Of a stretch of DNA of 20,636 bases, positions 1 through 7,843 are shown piece after piece; the stretch's first letter is position 1, and every line of letters starts with the position of its first letter. The stretch is from JBOGHU01 sp050742255. Its GTDB lineage: Bacteria; Actinomycetota; Acidimicrobiia; Acidimicrobiales; CADCSY01. The notes under the pieces were generated by a model. It had not been told where the DNA came from and made no database searches. It saw only the letters and a list, made by a program, of their open reading frames with translations. The stretch lies in assembly GCA_050742255.1 (NCBI GenBank), contig JBOGHU010000013.1, forward strand, positions 1 through 20,636, in the 5' to 3' direction. A program made the position numbers and the translations under genes.

Positions 1-351
1 GGCCAGGACCGGTCCCGGCCAGGACGCGAGCCCGGCCCGCAGGAGCTGCCGGCCCTGGGCCCGCCAGGCCGCTCGCTGTGCAAGAGAGGGCTGGCGGGCC
101 TCGGCCTCGTCGACGAGGTTGGCCCACGGGGCGGTGGGGCCGTGGTGGGCGACGCGGTCGCAGGTAGCGGCGGCCAGCCCGGCGTCGACGGCCCCGGCGG
201 TGGCCAACCGTCCCCGAATGAAGGCCCTCAGCTGGTCGACGTCGCCCACCCGCCCCCGCTCGACGGCGACCTCCAGGCCGCCTGAGTGGGCGTGCCCACC
301 AGCGGGGAAGCGCCCGTCAGCCAGCAACAGGGCGGCAGCGCGCGAGCTCAC
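1..351 (-). CDS. ureF: Urease accessory protein UreF, partial (runs off the window edge)
   Basis: The first 117 codons of a UreF-type protein are open to base 1. UreF is the urease maturation factor that works with UreG and UreD/UreH to load nickel into apo-urease. The family-typical N-terminal segment is visible (LLLADGRFPAGGHAHSGGLE, about residues 8-27), followed by an RAFIRGRLATAG stretch and then a GRQLLRAGLASWPGP stretch near the window edge. I place the start at GTG 351-349 because a GGAAGG Shine-Dalgarno sits 8 nt upstream; another in-frame GTG at 381 lacks one. It follows the ureC remnant by 51 nt, the normal ureC-ureF order. The visible part has no frameshift, although the ureC copy before it is broken, so its function is doubtful without a catalytic subunit elsewhere. 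Confidence in the family is high. Confidence 0.85.
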   Translation of the reverse strand, partial: MSSRAAALLLADGRFPAGGHAHSGGLEVAVERGRVGDVDQLRAFIRGRLATAGAVDAGLAAATCDRVAHHGPTAPWANLVDEAEARQPSLAQRAAWRAQGRQLLRAGLASWPGPVLA

Positions 352-402
352 GCCGCCAGCCTTCCACAGCCCAGGTGGCACCAGGGCCGGCTGCGGGCGC
401 GA

Positions 403-1272
403 TCAGAACAGGAAGTAGCGCTGGGCCATGGGAGCTCCGTGGCCGGTTCGGGGACGACCTCCTCGCCGTCGACGGCCACGGTGAAGGTCTCGGGGTCGAC
501 GTGGATGTCGGGGAGGGCGTCGTTGTGGGGCAGATCGGCCTTGCCCCGCCGGCGCACGTCGGCCGTCGGCGCCAGCCGCCGCCGCACGTCGAGGCGCTCG
601 GCCAGGCCGTCCTCCAAGGCGGCGGGGGCCACGAAGGCCACGCTGGTGGCGGCGGCGACGGTGGGGGCGGCGCCGAACATGGGACGGGGGCAGCACGGGC
701 TGGGGGGTGGGGATGGAGGCGTTGGCGTCGCCCATGGCCGCCCAGGCGATCGTCCCGCCCTTGAGCACGACGTGGGGCCGGGCCCCGAAGAAGGCCGGGT
801 GCCACAGGACGAGGTCGGCCAGCTTGCCCGGTTCCACCGATCCCACCTCAGCGTCGAGGCCATGGGCCACGGCCGGGCAGATGGTGTTCTTGGCCACGTA
901 GCGCCGGGCGCGGTGGTTGTCGGCGGCCCCGTCGCCGGGCAGCGCCCCCCGGCGCCGCTTCATGACGTGCGCCGTCTGCCAGGTCCGCACCACCACCTCG
1001 CCTATGCGGCCCATGGCCTGGGAGTCGGAGCCGATCATGGAGATGGCCCCGAGGTCGTGGAGGATGTCCTCGGCGGCGATGGTGGTGGGGCGGATGCGGC
1101 TCTTGGCGAAGGCCAGGTCCTCGGGGACGGCCGGGTTGAGGTGGTGGCAGTCCATGAGCATGTCGAGGTGCTCGTCGAGGGTGTTGGCGGTGTGGGGCCG
1201 GGTGGGGTTGGTCGACGACGGCGACACGTTGGGGTGCGAGGCGACGGACGGACGCAGCGTCGCCGAGCTCAT
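403..1272 (-). pseudogene. ureC: Urease alpha subunit (UreC) remnant: N-terminus missing, two frameshifts
   Basis: Homology to the catalytic urease subunit runs from about base 1251 (SVASHPNV, then PSSTNPTRPH) to the typical C-terminus AQRYFLF, with the stop at 405-403. That is about 280 residues of a family usually about 570 long. The catalytic CHHLNP and the nickel-site aspartate motif GSDSQAMGR remain. The N-terminal half, with the His-x-His pair, carbamylated Lys and other His ligands, is absent. The frame breaks twice: an extra base in the G5 run at 686-690 and a missing base in the G3 run at 430-432, which restores the original frame. Several normally invariant positions are changed, for example MVCHHL to MDCHHL, AKYTI to AKNTI and AFAESR to AFAKSR (family residues recalled from memory). 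No ureA or ureB lies upstream. The ATG at 1272 is only the edge of the open frame, not a credible start. I infer a decaying relic; assembly error could explain the indels but not the truncation. Confidence 0.85.
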
Positions 1273-1293
1273 GGAGGCGGGCCGGCGGTCACC

Positions 1294-1602
1294 ATGGCCG
1301 ACATCGCCGAGCGGGCCGAGGCCCTCGACCCCTGGCCCCGCCGACCTCCGCCAGCAACGTGGGCGCCCCGCCAGTGCAGGACGCTCGAGGACAGCTGGGA
1401 CCAGCGCTACTGGAACCAGGACGATGAGGCCGACGGGCGGCGCGGTGACGTGTCGGGGACAGCCCTCCGGGGCGATCTCGTCCCAGCCGGCCGCTACCGC
1501 GTGGAGGTGGCCTGGAACAGCGCCCCCCGGGACCACCCGCCCCGCCCGCAGCCGGCCGTCACCACCGAGCCGTTCACCGTCGGGGGGAGCGCACGGTCAT
1601 GA
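1294..1602 (+). pseudogene. Unidentified plus-strand gene fragment, possibly the C-terminus of a secreted protein
   Basis: This roughly 300-bp stretch between the ureC remnant and the next minus-strand gene has an open plus-strand frame with mostly G or C third positions. The string DVSGTALRGDLVPAGRYRVE followed by EPFTVGG at the end resembles the C-terminal beta-sandwich of secreted proteins (FlgD/Ig-like repeats), but this is only pattern resemblance. There is no signal peptide and no clear Shine-Dalgarno before ATG 1294, and the frame continues openly upstream into the ureC antisense, so the real 5' end is undefined. Its last 29 nt overlap the end of the convergent membrane-protein gene. 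It may be a fragment brought in by the event that removed the urease 5' genes, or a chance open frame. Confidence 0.3.
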
Positions 1603-2149
1603 ACAGCCAGGTGCCGGTGAGGAGGACGAGGATGCCCGCCACCGCCCCCGGGACCACCTGGCGCTGACGCAGGCGCTCCTGGTGGAGGTCGAGGCGGAAC
1701 CGCTTCAGCGCATCGAACTGCCCGTCGGAGAGCAGGAACTGGCCGGGGGCGATCTCGTCGTCGAGGTTGACGGCCCGGTCGCCCCTGCGGGGGACGTACA
1801 GCTCGATGTGCTGGCCCTCCACGTCGACGGGGACGATCCAGACCTCGACGGGGTCGCTGCCCTCGGGCGTGAACCGCCCCGGCCGGGGCGCGGGGTCCAC
1901 CACCGCGCCGGCCACACCGGCGGCCGAGAGCGCCCGCCGGGTGAAGGTGACCGCGTCGGGGGGCGTCAGGGCCGGAGGATCCCCGTCGGTCAGGTCGACG
2001 ACGGCGACGACGATGCCCGCCACCAGGGCGACCAGCCCGGCCACGGCCACGGCCCGCGCCGCCCGCCCCTTCCGCCGGTGGCCGCCCCTGCGCCGTTGGG
2101 ACCGCACGGCGGGGGGGATCGTGGCCCTGTCGTCGCCCTCCCCGGTCAC
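1574..2149 (-). CDS. Hypothetical two-helix membrane protein co-transcribed with purM
   Basis: A 191-residue protein whose family I do not recognise. It has a basic N-terminus (residues 17-32), a hydrophobic helix at about 33-51, a soluble domain of about 110 residues rich in acidic and beta-prone segments (VEVWIVPVDV, then HIELYVPRRGD), a second helix at about 167-185 and a short basic tail. The two helices place the middle domain on the outer face of the membrane if both termini are cytoplasmic. Start GTG 2149-2147 overlaps the purM stop in a GTGA tetranucleotide, so it is almost certainly translationally coupled to purM and belongs to the purL-purM unit. Nothing in it points to a purine enzyme or a classical transporter, which needs more helices. 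Confidence is high that it is a gene and low for its role. Confidence 0.75.
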   Translation of the reverse strand: MTGEGDDRATIPPAVRSQRRRGGHRRKGRAARAVAVAGLVALVAGIVVAVVDLTDGDPPALTPPDAVTFTRRALSAAGVAGAVVDPAPRPGRFTPEGSDPVEVWIVPVDVEGQHIELYVPRRGDRAVNLDDEIAPGQFLLSDGQFDALKRFRLDLHQERLRQRQVVPGAVAGILVLLTGTWLFMTVRSPRR

Positions 2150-3198
2150 GGCGTGGTGGTCGGCCCTGGCACCAGCTTCACGCCACCGTCACCGGGCACC
2201 ACCTCGCCCACCACCACGGCCCGGTGCCCCGCCGAGCGGGCCACGTCGATGGCGGTGGCGCACTGGGTGGCGGGCACCACCACCACCATCCCCAGGCCCA
2301 GGTTGAACACCCGGGCCATCTCCTCGTCGTCGACGGGGCCTCGGCGCCGGATCTCCTCGAATATCGGCGGCACCTCCCAGCTCCCCAGCTCCACCACGGC
2401 GTCGACCGAGGAGGACAGGGCCCGGGGCAGGTTCCCGACGATGCCGCCCCCGGTGATGTGGGCCACGGCCCGGACATCGACCGCGCCGAGCAGCTCCAGC
2501 ACCGCCGGGGCGTACAGGACCGAGGGCCGCAGCAGCTCGTCGGCGAGGGAGTGGCGGGCCCCCAGGTAGGCGGGGCCAGCCAGGTCCGCGCCCGGCCGGT
2601 CCACCAGGACCCTGCGGGCGAGGGAGTAGCCGTTGGCCCGGAGCCCGGTGGACGGCAGGCCGATGAGGACGTCGCCGGGGGCGACCCGGGCCCCGGTGAC
2701 CAGGCGGTCACGGTCCACCACCCCCACCGCGCACCCGGACAGCTCGAGGGTGGCGGGCGCCATGGCCCCGGGGTGCTCGGCCGTCTCGCCGCCGATGAGG
2801 GCGCAGCCAGCCTGGCGGCAGCCCTCCGCCACGCCGGCGACCACCGCGGCCACGTGGTCGGGGTCGAGCCGCTCGACTGCGATGTGGTCGAGCAGGAACA
2901 GCGGCTCGGCGCCATGGCATACGACGTCGTCGACGCACATGGCCACCAGGTCGAGGCCGATGGTGTCGAAGCGCCCGGTCACCTGGGCGATGACGGCCTT
3001 GGTCCCGACCCCGTCGGTGGAGGCCACCAGCACCGGCTCCGCATAGCGGTCACGGTCCAGGGCGAACAGCCCCCCGAACCCGCCCAGGCCGCCGATGACC
3101 TCGGGGCGGAAGGTGGCCCGGGCCATCTCGGTCACTCGTGCCACCGCCCTCTCCCCGTCGGCGAGGCTCACCCCGGCGGACTCGTAGGTCTCACCCAA
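2146..3198 (-). CDS. purM: Phosphoribosylformylglycinamidine cyclo-ligase (AIR synthetase)
   Basis: PurM closes the imidazole ring: FGAM + ATP gives AIR, step 5 of purine synthesis, in the cytoplasm. The 350-residue length is normal. Family motifs are present: STDGVGTK at residues 60-67 (phosphate/ATP loop), DLVAMCVDDV at 83-92 (usually MCVND; the Asp variant here is modest), GGETAEHPG at 136-144 and the glycine-rich HITGGGIVGNLPR segment in the second half. It shares the PurM/PurL fold. Start ATG 3198 overlaps the purF stop by 8 nt, and its own stop overlaps the next gene by GTGA, so it sits inside a coupled purF-purM-unknown string. No truncation or frameshift is seen. Confidence 0.97.
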   Translation of the reverse strand: MGETYESAGVSLADGERAVARVTEMARATFRPEVIGGLGGFGGLFALDRDRYAEPVLVASTDGVGTKAVIAQVTGRFDTIGLDLVAMCVDDVVCHGAEPLFLLDHIAVERLDPDHVAAVVAGVAEGCRQAGCALIGGETAEHPGAMAPATLELSGCAVGVVDRDRLVTGARVAPGDVLIGLPSTGLRANGYSLARRVLVDRPGADLAGPAYLGARHSLADELLRPSVLYAPAVLELLGAVDVRAVAHITGGGIVGNLPRALSSSVDAVVELGSWEVPPIFEEIRRRGPVDDEEMARVFNLGLGMVVVVPATQCATAIDVARSAGHRAVVVGEVVPGDGGVKLVPGPTTTP

Positions 3199-4747
3199 TG
3201 GGTGCCTCCACCGCCTGCAGCTCCCGCGCCACCCCCGGGATGGGCATGTCGTCGCCCTCGAGGACCTCCTTGCGCAGGGTCACCGGCACCGGGATGGGGT
3301 AGCGGTTGGTGAGGCAGGCGGTGCAGAAGCCGTCGCCAGGCGCACGGGTGGCCTCGATCAGGCGATCGAGGGTGAGGTAGGCCAGGGAATCCACGTCGAG
3401 GTAACGGCCGATCTCCTCGACGGTGCGGTCGTTGGCCAGCAGCTCGGCGCGGGTCCCGGTGTCCATGCCGTAGAAGCAGGGCCACCGGTACGGCGGCGAG
3501 GTGACCCGCAGGTGGACCTCGGTCGCCCCCGCCTCCCGCAGCATGGCCACCACGGCGCGGGGGGTGGTCCCCCGCACGATCGAGTCGTCGACCACGACCA
3601 ACCGCTTTCCGGCGATGCTCTCGGTCAGGGGGTTGAGCTTCATGCGCACGCTCCGGCTCCGCAGCTCGGGGCTGGGTGCGATGAAGGTCCGCCCGATGTA
3701 GCGGTTCTTCACCAGGCCGTCCCCGTAGGGGATGCCCGACGCCCGGGCGAACCCCTGGGCGGCGGGAACGCCCGACTCGGGCACGGGCATGACCATGGCC
3801 TCGGCGGCAGCCCCCCCCGACGCCGGTGGCAGCGGCGCCTGCTCCGCCAGCAGCTCGCCCATGCGCTGGCGGGCCAGGTGGACGTTCTGGCCCAGCAGGC
3901 GGCCGTCGGGTCGGGCGAAGTAGACGAACTCGAAGAGGCACAGGGTGGGGCTGACCCGTTGCGGTGGGAAGGGGGCGAGCGAGCGGAGCCCGGTGGCGTC
4001 GATGACCACCACCTCCCCCGGCTCCAGGTCACGCACGAAGCGGGCCCCGACCACGTCGAGGGCCGGCGTCTCCGACGCCAGCACCCAGCCGCTGCCCAGC
4101 CTCCCCACGCACAGCGGACGGAACCCGTTGGGGTCGCGCACCCCGACCAGGTGGCCCTCGTCCAGGAGCACGAGGGAGAAGGCTCCCTCCAGCCGGGGGA
4201 GGACCGACAGGAGGGCGTGCTCGAGGTCCCGTCCGTCCCCGCGGTCGCCGCCCTGGGCCCGGATCTCGGCGGCCAGCAGCTCGGCGACGAGGTCGCTGTC
4301 GCTGGCCACGGTCCCAGGGAGCATCCCGCCCTCCGCCGCCAGCGCCTCGGTGTTGACCAGGTTGCCGTTGTGACCGAGGGCGAACTCGGCATGACCGACG
4401 TCGCGGTACACCGGCTGGGCGTTGCGCCAGGTGCTGGAGCCCGTCGTGGAGTAGCGGGTGTGGCCGATGGCCAGGTGACCGACCAGGGAGGCCAGCCGGC
4501 GCTCGTTGAAGACGTTGCTGACCAGCCCCATGTCCTTGTCGACGATGAGCGACTCCCCGTCGCTGACCGCCATGCCCGCCGACTCCTGACCCCGGTGCTG
4601 CAGCGCGTACAGCCCCAGGTAGGTGAGGTGGGCCACCGCCTGCCCCGGTGCGTACACCCCGAAGACGCCACACGACTCCCCCGGACGGTCGGCGCCGAGC
4701 TCCGCTCGACGAACCTCCGGGCCGGAGCGCTCGTCGATCACCGCCAC
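3191..4747 (-). CDS. purF: Amidophosphoribosyltransferase (glutamine PRPP amidotransferase)
   Basis: PurF makes 5-phosphoribosylamine from PRPP and glutamine, the committed and feedback-regulated step. The protein has 518 residues. A 25-residue leader precedes Cys26 (GESCGVFGVY), as in the propeptide-processed, iron-sulfur type of enzyme where the Cys becomes the N-terminal nucleophile. The Ntn-glutaminase domain shows GHTRYSTTG at 95-103 and GHNGNLVN at 125-132. The phosphoribosyltransferase domain has the PRPP loop VVVDDSIVRGTT at 384-395. Cys270, Cys424, Cys475 and Cys478 (GFCTACLTNRYP) match the four-cysteine 4Fe-4S ligand pattern of the Bacillus subtilis type. Start GTG 4747 lies 9 nt after the preceding gene's stop and has purine-rich sequence (AGGATGGGG) in front. 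It overlaps purM by 8 nt. Confidence 0.97.
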   Translation of the reverse strand: MAVIDERSGPEVRRAELGADRPGESCGVFGVYAPGQAVAHLTYLGLYALQHRGQESAGMAVSDGESLIVDKDMGLVSNVFNERRLASLVGHLAIGHTRYSTTGSSTWRNAQPVYRDVGHAEFALGHNGNLVNTEALAAEGGMLPGTVASDSDLVAELLAAEIRAQGGDRGDGRDLEHALLSVLPRLEGAFSLVLLDEGHLVGVRDPNGFRPLCVGRLGSGWVLASETPALDVVGARFVRDLEPGEVVVIDATGLRSLAPFPPQRVSPTLCLFEFVYFARPDGRLLGQNVHLARQRMGELLAEQAPLPPASGGAAAEAMVMPVPESGVPAAQGFARASGIPYGDGLVKNRYIGRTFIAPSPELRSRSVRMKLNPLTESIAGKRLVVVDDSIVRGTTPRAVVAMLREAGATEVHLRVTSPPYRWPCFYGMDTGTRAELLANDRTVEEIGRYLDVDSLAYLTLDRLIEATRAPGDGFCTACLTNRYPIPVPVTLRKEVLEGDDMPIPGVARELQAVEAPIG

Positions 4748-4756
4748 AACCCCATC

Positions 4757-5341
4757 CTAGGAGTCGAGGCCCCGGGCCAGGCGGCTGGCGACGGCGGCGG
4801 CGATCTGGTCGAGCTGATCGTGGGTGAGCTGGACCGGGACCGGACCGGAGCGAAGCGGCATCCGGCGACGCAGCCTGGCCACCTGGTCGCGCACCGCGGC
4901 GATGTCGTGGCGTAGCTCCGCCAGCGAGGCCCTAAGCCCGTCGTCACCACCCCGCTCGGCGATGGCCCTGCGCAGCGCCGCCAGCTCCTCGGCCAGCCCC
5001 CCCAGCCCCTCCCCGTCGTGCTCAACGCCCGCCGGCGGCCCGGAGGCAGGGCGGTCGGGGCCGTGCCGGTGGTCGTCGACGTCGCCGGCGGTGGCCCTCA
5101 TCACCCGTACGACCATGTCCGACAGCCGGTCCCAGGTCGTGGTCCGGTGGGCGGCGGCGGCACTGGCCAGGGAGTCGATGCGTGCCGACAGCGCGCCCAG
5201 CCCGTCCCGCAGGCCGTCGATGCCGCCGGGCCCTGTCGCCGCCTCGTCCGCCCGTCCTCCCTCGATGTCGCCCCGCCGGGCCCGGCGCGTGGCTGTGCCG
5301 CCCTCGCCCTCTGGTCGCTGCGGTCTCTCGTGTGGGCGCAT
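4757..5341 (-). CDS. Hypothetical protein with coiled-coil segments, between purL and purF
   Basis: I do not recognise this 194-residue protein. It is hydrophilic, with no signal peptide or membrane helix. The N-terminal third is low-complexity (Arg, Gly, Glu, Pro). Heptad-like segments follow: GLRDGLGALSARIDSLASAA, and near the C-terminus LAEELAALRRAIAER and then LAELRHDIAAVRDQVARLRR. The end resembles a short helical tail (LTHDQLDQIAAAVASRLARG). I chose ATG 5341 because GGAGAG lies 5 nt before it; GTG 5389 would add 16 residues but has no usefully spaced Shine-Dalgarno. The stop is 9 nt before purF, so it is probably co-transcribed with purF and purM. The tail may mediate oligomerisation; no function is assigned. 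Its location invites a link to purine synthesis but could be incidental. Confidence 0.7.
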   Translation of the reverse strand: MRPHERPQRPEGEGGTATRRARRGDIEGGRADEAATGPGGIDGLRDGLGALSARIDSLASAAAAHRTTTWDRLSDMVVRVMRATAGDVDDHRHGPDRPASGPPAGVEHDGEGLGGLAEELAALRRAIAERGGDDGLRASLAELRHDIAAVRDQVARLRRRMPLRSGPVPVQLTHDQLDQIAAAVASRLARGLDS

Positions 5342-5404
5342 CGTCTCTCCGCTGGTCCCTCCGGGCGCCGACCTGCCCGAGGGGCCCACCTCTCACTGTA
5401 GGCG

Positions 5405-5418
5405 CCTGCCCGGGCAGG
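5405..5418. repeat. Perfect 14-bp palindrome between purL and the coiled-coil gene
   Basis: CCTGCCCGGGCAGG is a perfect dyad in the 98-nt gap after the purL stop. It has no loop and no T-tract, so it is not an obvious intrinsic terminator. It could be a protein-binding site or chance in GC-rich DNA. Confidence 0.35.
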
Positions 5419-5439
5419 TGTCCCCTCCCCGGCGTCCCC

Positions 5440-7743
5440 TCAGGTCGAGGCGGCCGGCGGGACCAGCGCCGACGGCAGGGCGGTGCGCCAGGCGGTGACG
5501 ATGGCGGCCACGGGGAGCTCGATGGCGCCGGCCACGACCAGTCGGTCGCCGCCGGCCTCGCCGAGGTCGGCCAACGCCACCCCCGCCGAGGAGCACCGTC
5601 GGGCCACCTCGGGCGCCTGGTCGGGCCGGACGCACGCCAGCACCCGCGAGGGGGCCTCCGAGAACAGCTCGTCGTGGCCGTCGAGGCCCTCGATCCGGGC
5701 CCCCACCCCCGACCGGGCCGCCATCTCGGCGAGGGCCACGCCCATGCCGCCGTCGGAGACGTCGTGGACCCCGGCCAGCACGCCGTCGAGGACCAGGGAC
5801 CGGACCGCACCCGCGACCGCGTCGTGGACCCCCATGTCGAGCGGGGGCGGCGGCCCCACCGGCCGGCCGCGGCCGACCCGGATGGCGGCCCACGCCGAGG
5901 CCCCCAGCTCGGCCGAGCGGGGCCCCAACAGCACCACCCGGTGGTGGTCGTGGAGGGTCGGGCCCGGCGGCCGGGTGGTCAGGCGGTCGATGACGCCGAG
6001 GAGGGCCACGACAGGGGTGGGTTCGATGTCGTCCCCCCCGCTCTCGTTGTAGAGGCTGACGTTGCCCCCCACCACGGGGATCCGCAGCGTCCCGCAGGCG
6101 TCGGCCAGGCCGTCGACGGCCTGGGAGAGCTGCCACATGACCTCGGGGTGCTCGGGGTTCCCGAAGTTGAGGCAGTTCACGGCGGCCACGGGCCTGGCCC
6201 CGGCACAGGCCAGGTTCATGACCGCCTCGGCCACGACCAGCGCCGTCCCCCGGCGCGGGTCGGCGGCGCACCAGCGGTGGTTGCCGTCGACGGTGAGGGC
6301 CAGGCCCCGACCGGTGTCGACGCCGGTCACGGGGTGCTTGAGACGCAGGACGGCGGCATCGCCCCCGGGGCCTCCGACGGTGTTGAGGAACAGCTGGGAG
6401 TCGTACTGGTCGGAGATCCAGGCGGCGTCCATGACCAGGCCCAGGAGGTCGGAGCCGGCGTCGGCGGGGGCGGGGACGTGGGCGGGGAGGTCGGCCACCG
6501 GCCGGGGCCGGGCCATGGGGCGCCGGTAGCGCGGTGCGGCGTGGTGGAGGGAGGTGGCGGGGAGGTCGGCGAGGACGGCGCCGCCGGGCCGCTCGAGGAC
6601 CCGGAGCCGGTCGCCGCCGGTGACCCGACCGATGACCGTGCTGCGCACCTCCCACCGATCGCAGATGGCCAGCACCTGGTCCAGGTCCGCCGGCGTCACG
6701 ATGGCCAGCATCCGCTCCTGGCTCTCGCTGGTCATGATCTCGACCGGGTCCATGCCCGGCTCCCGGAGCGGCACGGCCGAGAGGTCGACATCCATGCCCA
6801 CACCCCCCCGGCTGGCCGTCTCGCTGGTGGCGCAGGTGAGGCCGGCGCCGCCGAGGTCCTGGATCCCCACCACCAGCCCGGCGTCGAAGAGGCGCAGGCT
6901 GGCCTCGATGAGGCGCTTCTCCTCGTAGGGGTCGCCCACCTGGACGCTGGGGCGCTTGGCGCCGGCCTCGGCCGCCCCGCCCCCGCCCTCACCGCCGAAG
7001 CCGGCGCTGGCCAGCACGCTGACCCCACCGATGCCGTCCCGCCCGGTGGTGGCTCCGAGGAGGACAGCCAGGTTCCCCTCGCCCGAGGCCCGGCCCAGCA
7101 CCAGCCGGTCGGCGGGCAGCAGCCCCAGGCACGCCACGTTTACGAGCGGGTTGCCGGCGAAGCAGGGGTCCAGCGCCACCTCGCCGCCGACGGTGGGCAC
7201 CCCCACGGCGTTCCCGTACCACGAGATCCCTCCCACCACCCCGTCGAGGACCCAGCGGGCCCGGTCGTCGTCGAGGGGACCGAAGCGCAGCGAGTCGAGC
7301 AGGGCTACCGGCCGGGCGCCCATGGTGAAGATGTCCCGCAGGATGCCGCCCACCCCCGTGGCCGCCCCCTGGCGGGGCTCCACGGCCGAGGGGTGGTTGT
7401 GGCTCTCGATCCGGATGGCGGCGGCAATCCCGTCGCCCACGTCGACCACCCCGGCGTTCTCGCCCGGACCGACCAGCACCCCCTCGCCCTGGCTGGGCAG
7501 GCGCTCCAGGTGGACCCGGGACGACTTGTACGAGCAGTGCTCGGACCACATGACCGCGTACATGGCCAGCTCCAGCCGGTTCGGGTCCCGCCCCAGGACG
7601 CGCTCGATCTCGGCCGCCTCGCCGTCGGTGAGCCCGAGGGCCCGGTGCAGTCCCTCCACCGCCGTGACGGTAGCGGGGCCGTGGCGGTCGCCGTCGGGGA
7701 GGAGGCGCCCGGGGCGGGCCCCAAGACGAATTGAGTGGGCCAT
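5440..7743 (-). CDS. purL: Phosphoribosylformylglycinamidine synthase subunit PurL (small type)
   Basis: This is the synthetase subunit of FGAM synthase (FGAR + glutamine + ATP to FGAM). The 767-residue length fits the small PurL that needs separate PurQ and PurS, both present upstream in the window. Motifs: MWSEHCSYKSS around residues 65-75 with catalytic His69, ESHNHPSAVEP near 113-123, GIQDLGGAGLTCATSE in the middle, and a second PurM-like half with NCLNFGNPEHPEV, GGNVSLYNES and HDVSDGGMGVAL. The start is ATG 7743 with a GAGG very close to it; a downstream GTG is possible, so the first ~28 residues are less certain. It is the first gene of the second minus-strand purine unit and is divergent from the small plus-strand gene at 7842. 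Its frame is intact throughout. Confidence 0.97.
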   Translation of the reverse strand: MAHSIRLGARPGRLLPDGDRHGPATVTAVEGLHRALGLTDGEAAEIERVLGRDPNRLELAMYAVMWSEHCSYKSSRVHLERLPSQGEGVLVGPGENAGVVDVGDGIAAAIRIESHNHPSAVEPRQGAATGVGGILRDIFTMGARPVALLDSLRFGPLDDDRARWVLDGVVGGISWYGNAVGVPTVGGEVALDPCFAGNPLVNVACLGLLPADRLVLGRASGEGNLAVLLGATTGRDGIGGVSVLASAGFGGEGGGGAAEAGAKRPSVQVGDPYEEKRLIEASLRLFDAGLVVGIQDLGGAGLTCATSETASRGGVGMDVDLSAVPLREPGMDPVEIMTSESQERMLAIVTPADLDQVLAICDRWEVRSTVIGRVTGGDRLRVLERPGGAVLADLPATSLHHAAPRYRRPMARPRPVADLPAHVPAPADAGSDLLGLVMDAAWISDQYDSQLFLNTVGGPGGDAAVLRLKHPVTGVDTGRGLALTVDGNHRWCAADPRRGTALVVAEAVMNLACAGARPVAAVNCLNFGNPEHPEVMWQLSQAVDGLADACGTLRIPVVGGNVSLYNESGGDDIEPTPVVALLGVIDRLTTRPPGPTLHDHHRVVLLGPRSAELGASAWAAIRVGRGRPVGPPPPLDMGVHDAVAGAVRSLVLDGVLAGVHDVSDGGMGVALAEMAARSGVGARIEGLDGHDELFSEAPSRVLACVRPDQAPEVARRCSSAGVALADLGEAGGDRLVVAGAIELPVAAIVTAWRTALPSALVPPAAST

Positions 7744-7767
7744 GCCTCAGATGTGACGAGCCGGGAG

Positions 7768-7780
7768 CGGCCTCAGGCCG
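7768..7780. repeat. 13-bp palindrome in the purL leader
   Basis: CGGCCTCAGGCCG is a perfect inverted repeat (6-bp arms, one central base) 25 nt before the purL start. It could be an operator or a small leader hairpin. There is no T-tract. The evidence is the symmetry alone. Confidence 0.3.
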
Positions 7781-7805
7781 TGAAGGGAGATTCGGATGAC
7801 GACCC

Positions 7806-7843
7806 TTGCAATCTGACAATGCCTTGATCCATTATCATTGTAT
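7806..7843. promoter_or_regulatory. Putative overlapping divergent promoters (purL and the plus-strand small gene)
   Basis: This is the only clearly AT-rich patch in the window. On the plus strand TTGCAA (7806-7811) and CATTAT (7830-7835) are 18 bp apart, and TATCAT at 7833-7838 also fits TANNNT. Either would start transcription at or next to ATG 7842, giving a leaderless mRNA. On the minus strand TACAAT (7842-7837) and GATAAT (7836-7831) are good -10 matches for purL but lack a recognisable -35. The two sets of -10 elements overlap, so the promoters could compete. This is inferred from sequence only. Confidence 0.45.

Noticed and set aside
403..1536. Single 377-residue protein read through the ureC remnant
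   Set aside because: Only the middle matches urease. Residues before base 1272 and between the two frameshifts are out-of-frame sequence, so it is not one gene.
2224..4915. Long plus-strand open frames opposite purM and purF
   Set aside because: Antisense shadows of intact enzymes; compositions are repetitive and there are no ribosome sites.
5182..7734. Very long plus-strand open frame across purL
   Set aside because: It is the complement of purL in GC-rich DNA, with antisense-like Gly/Val/His/Asp/Pro composition and no motif, while the minus strand encodes a complete PurL.
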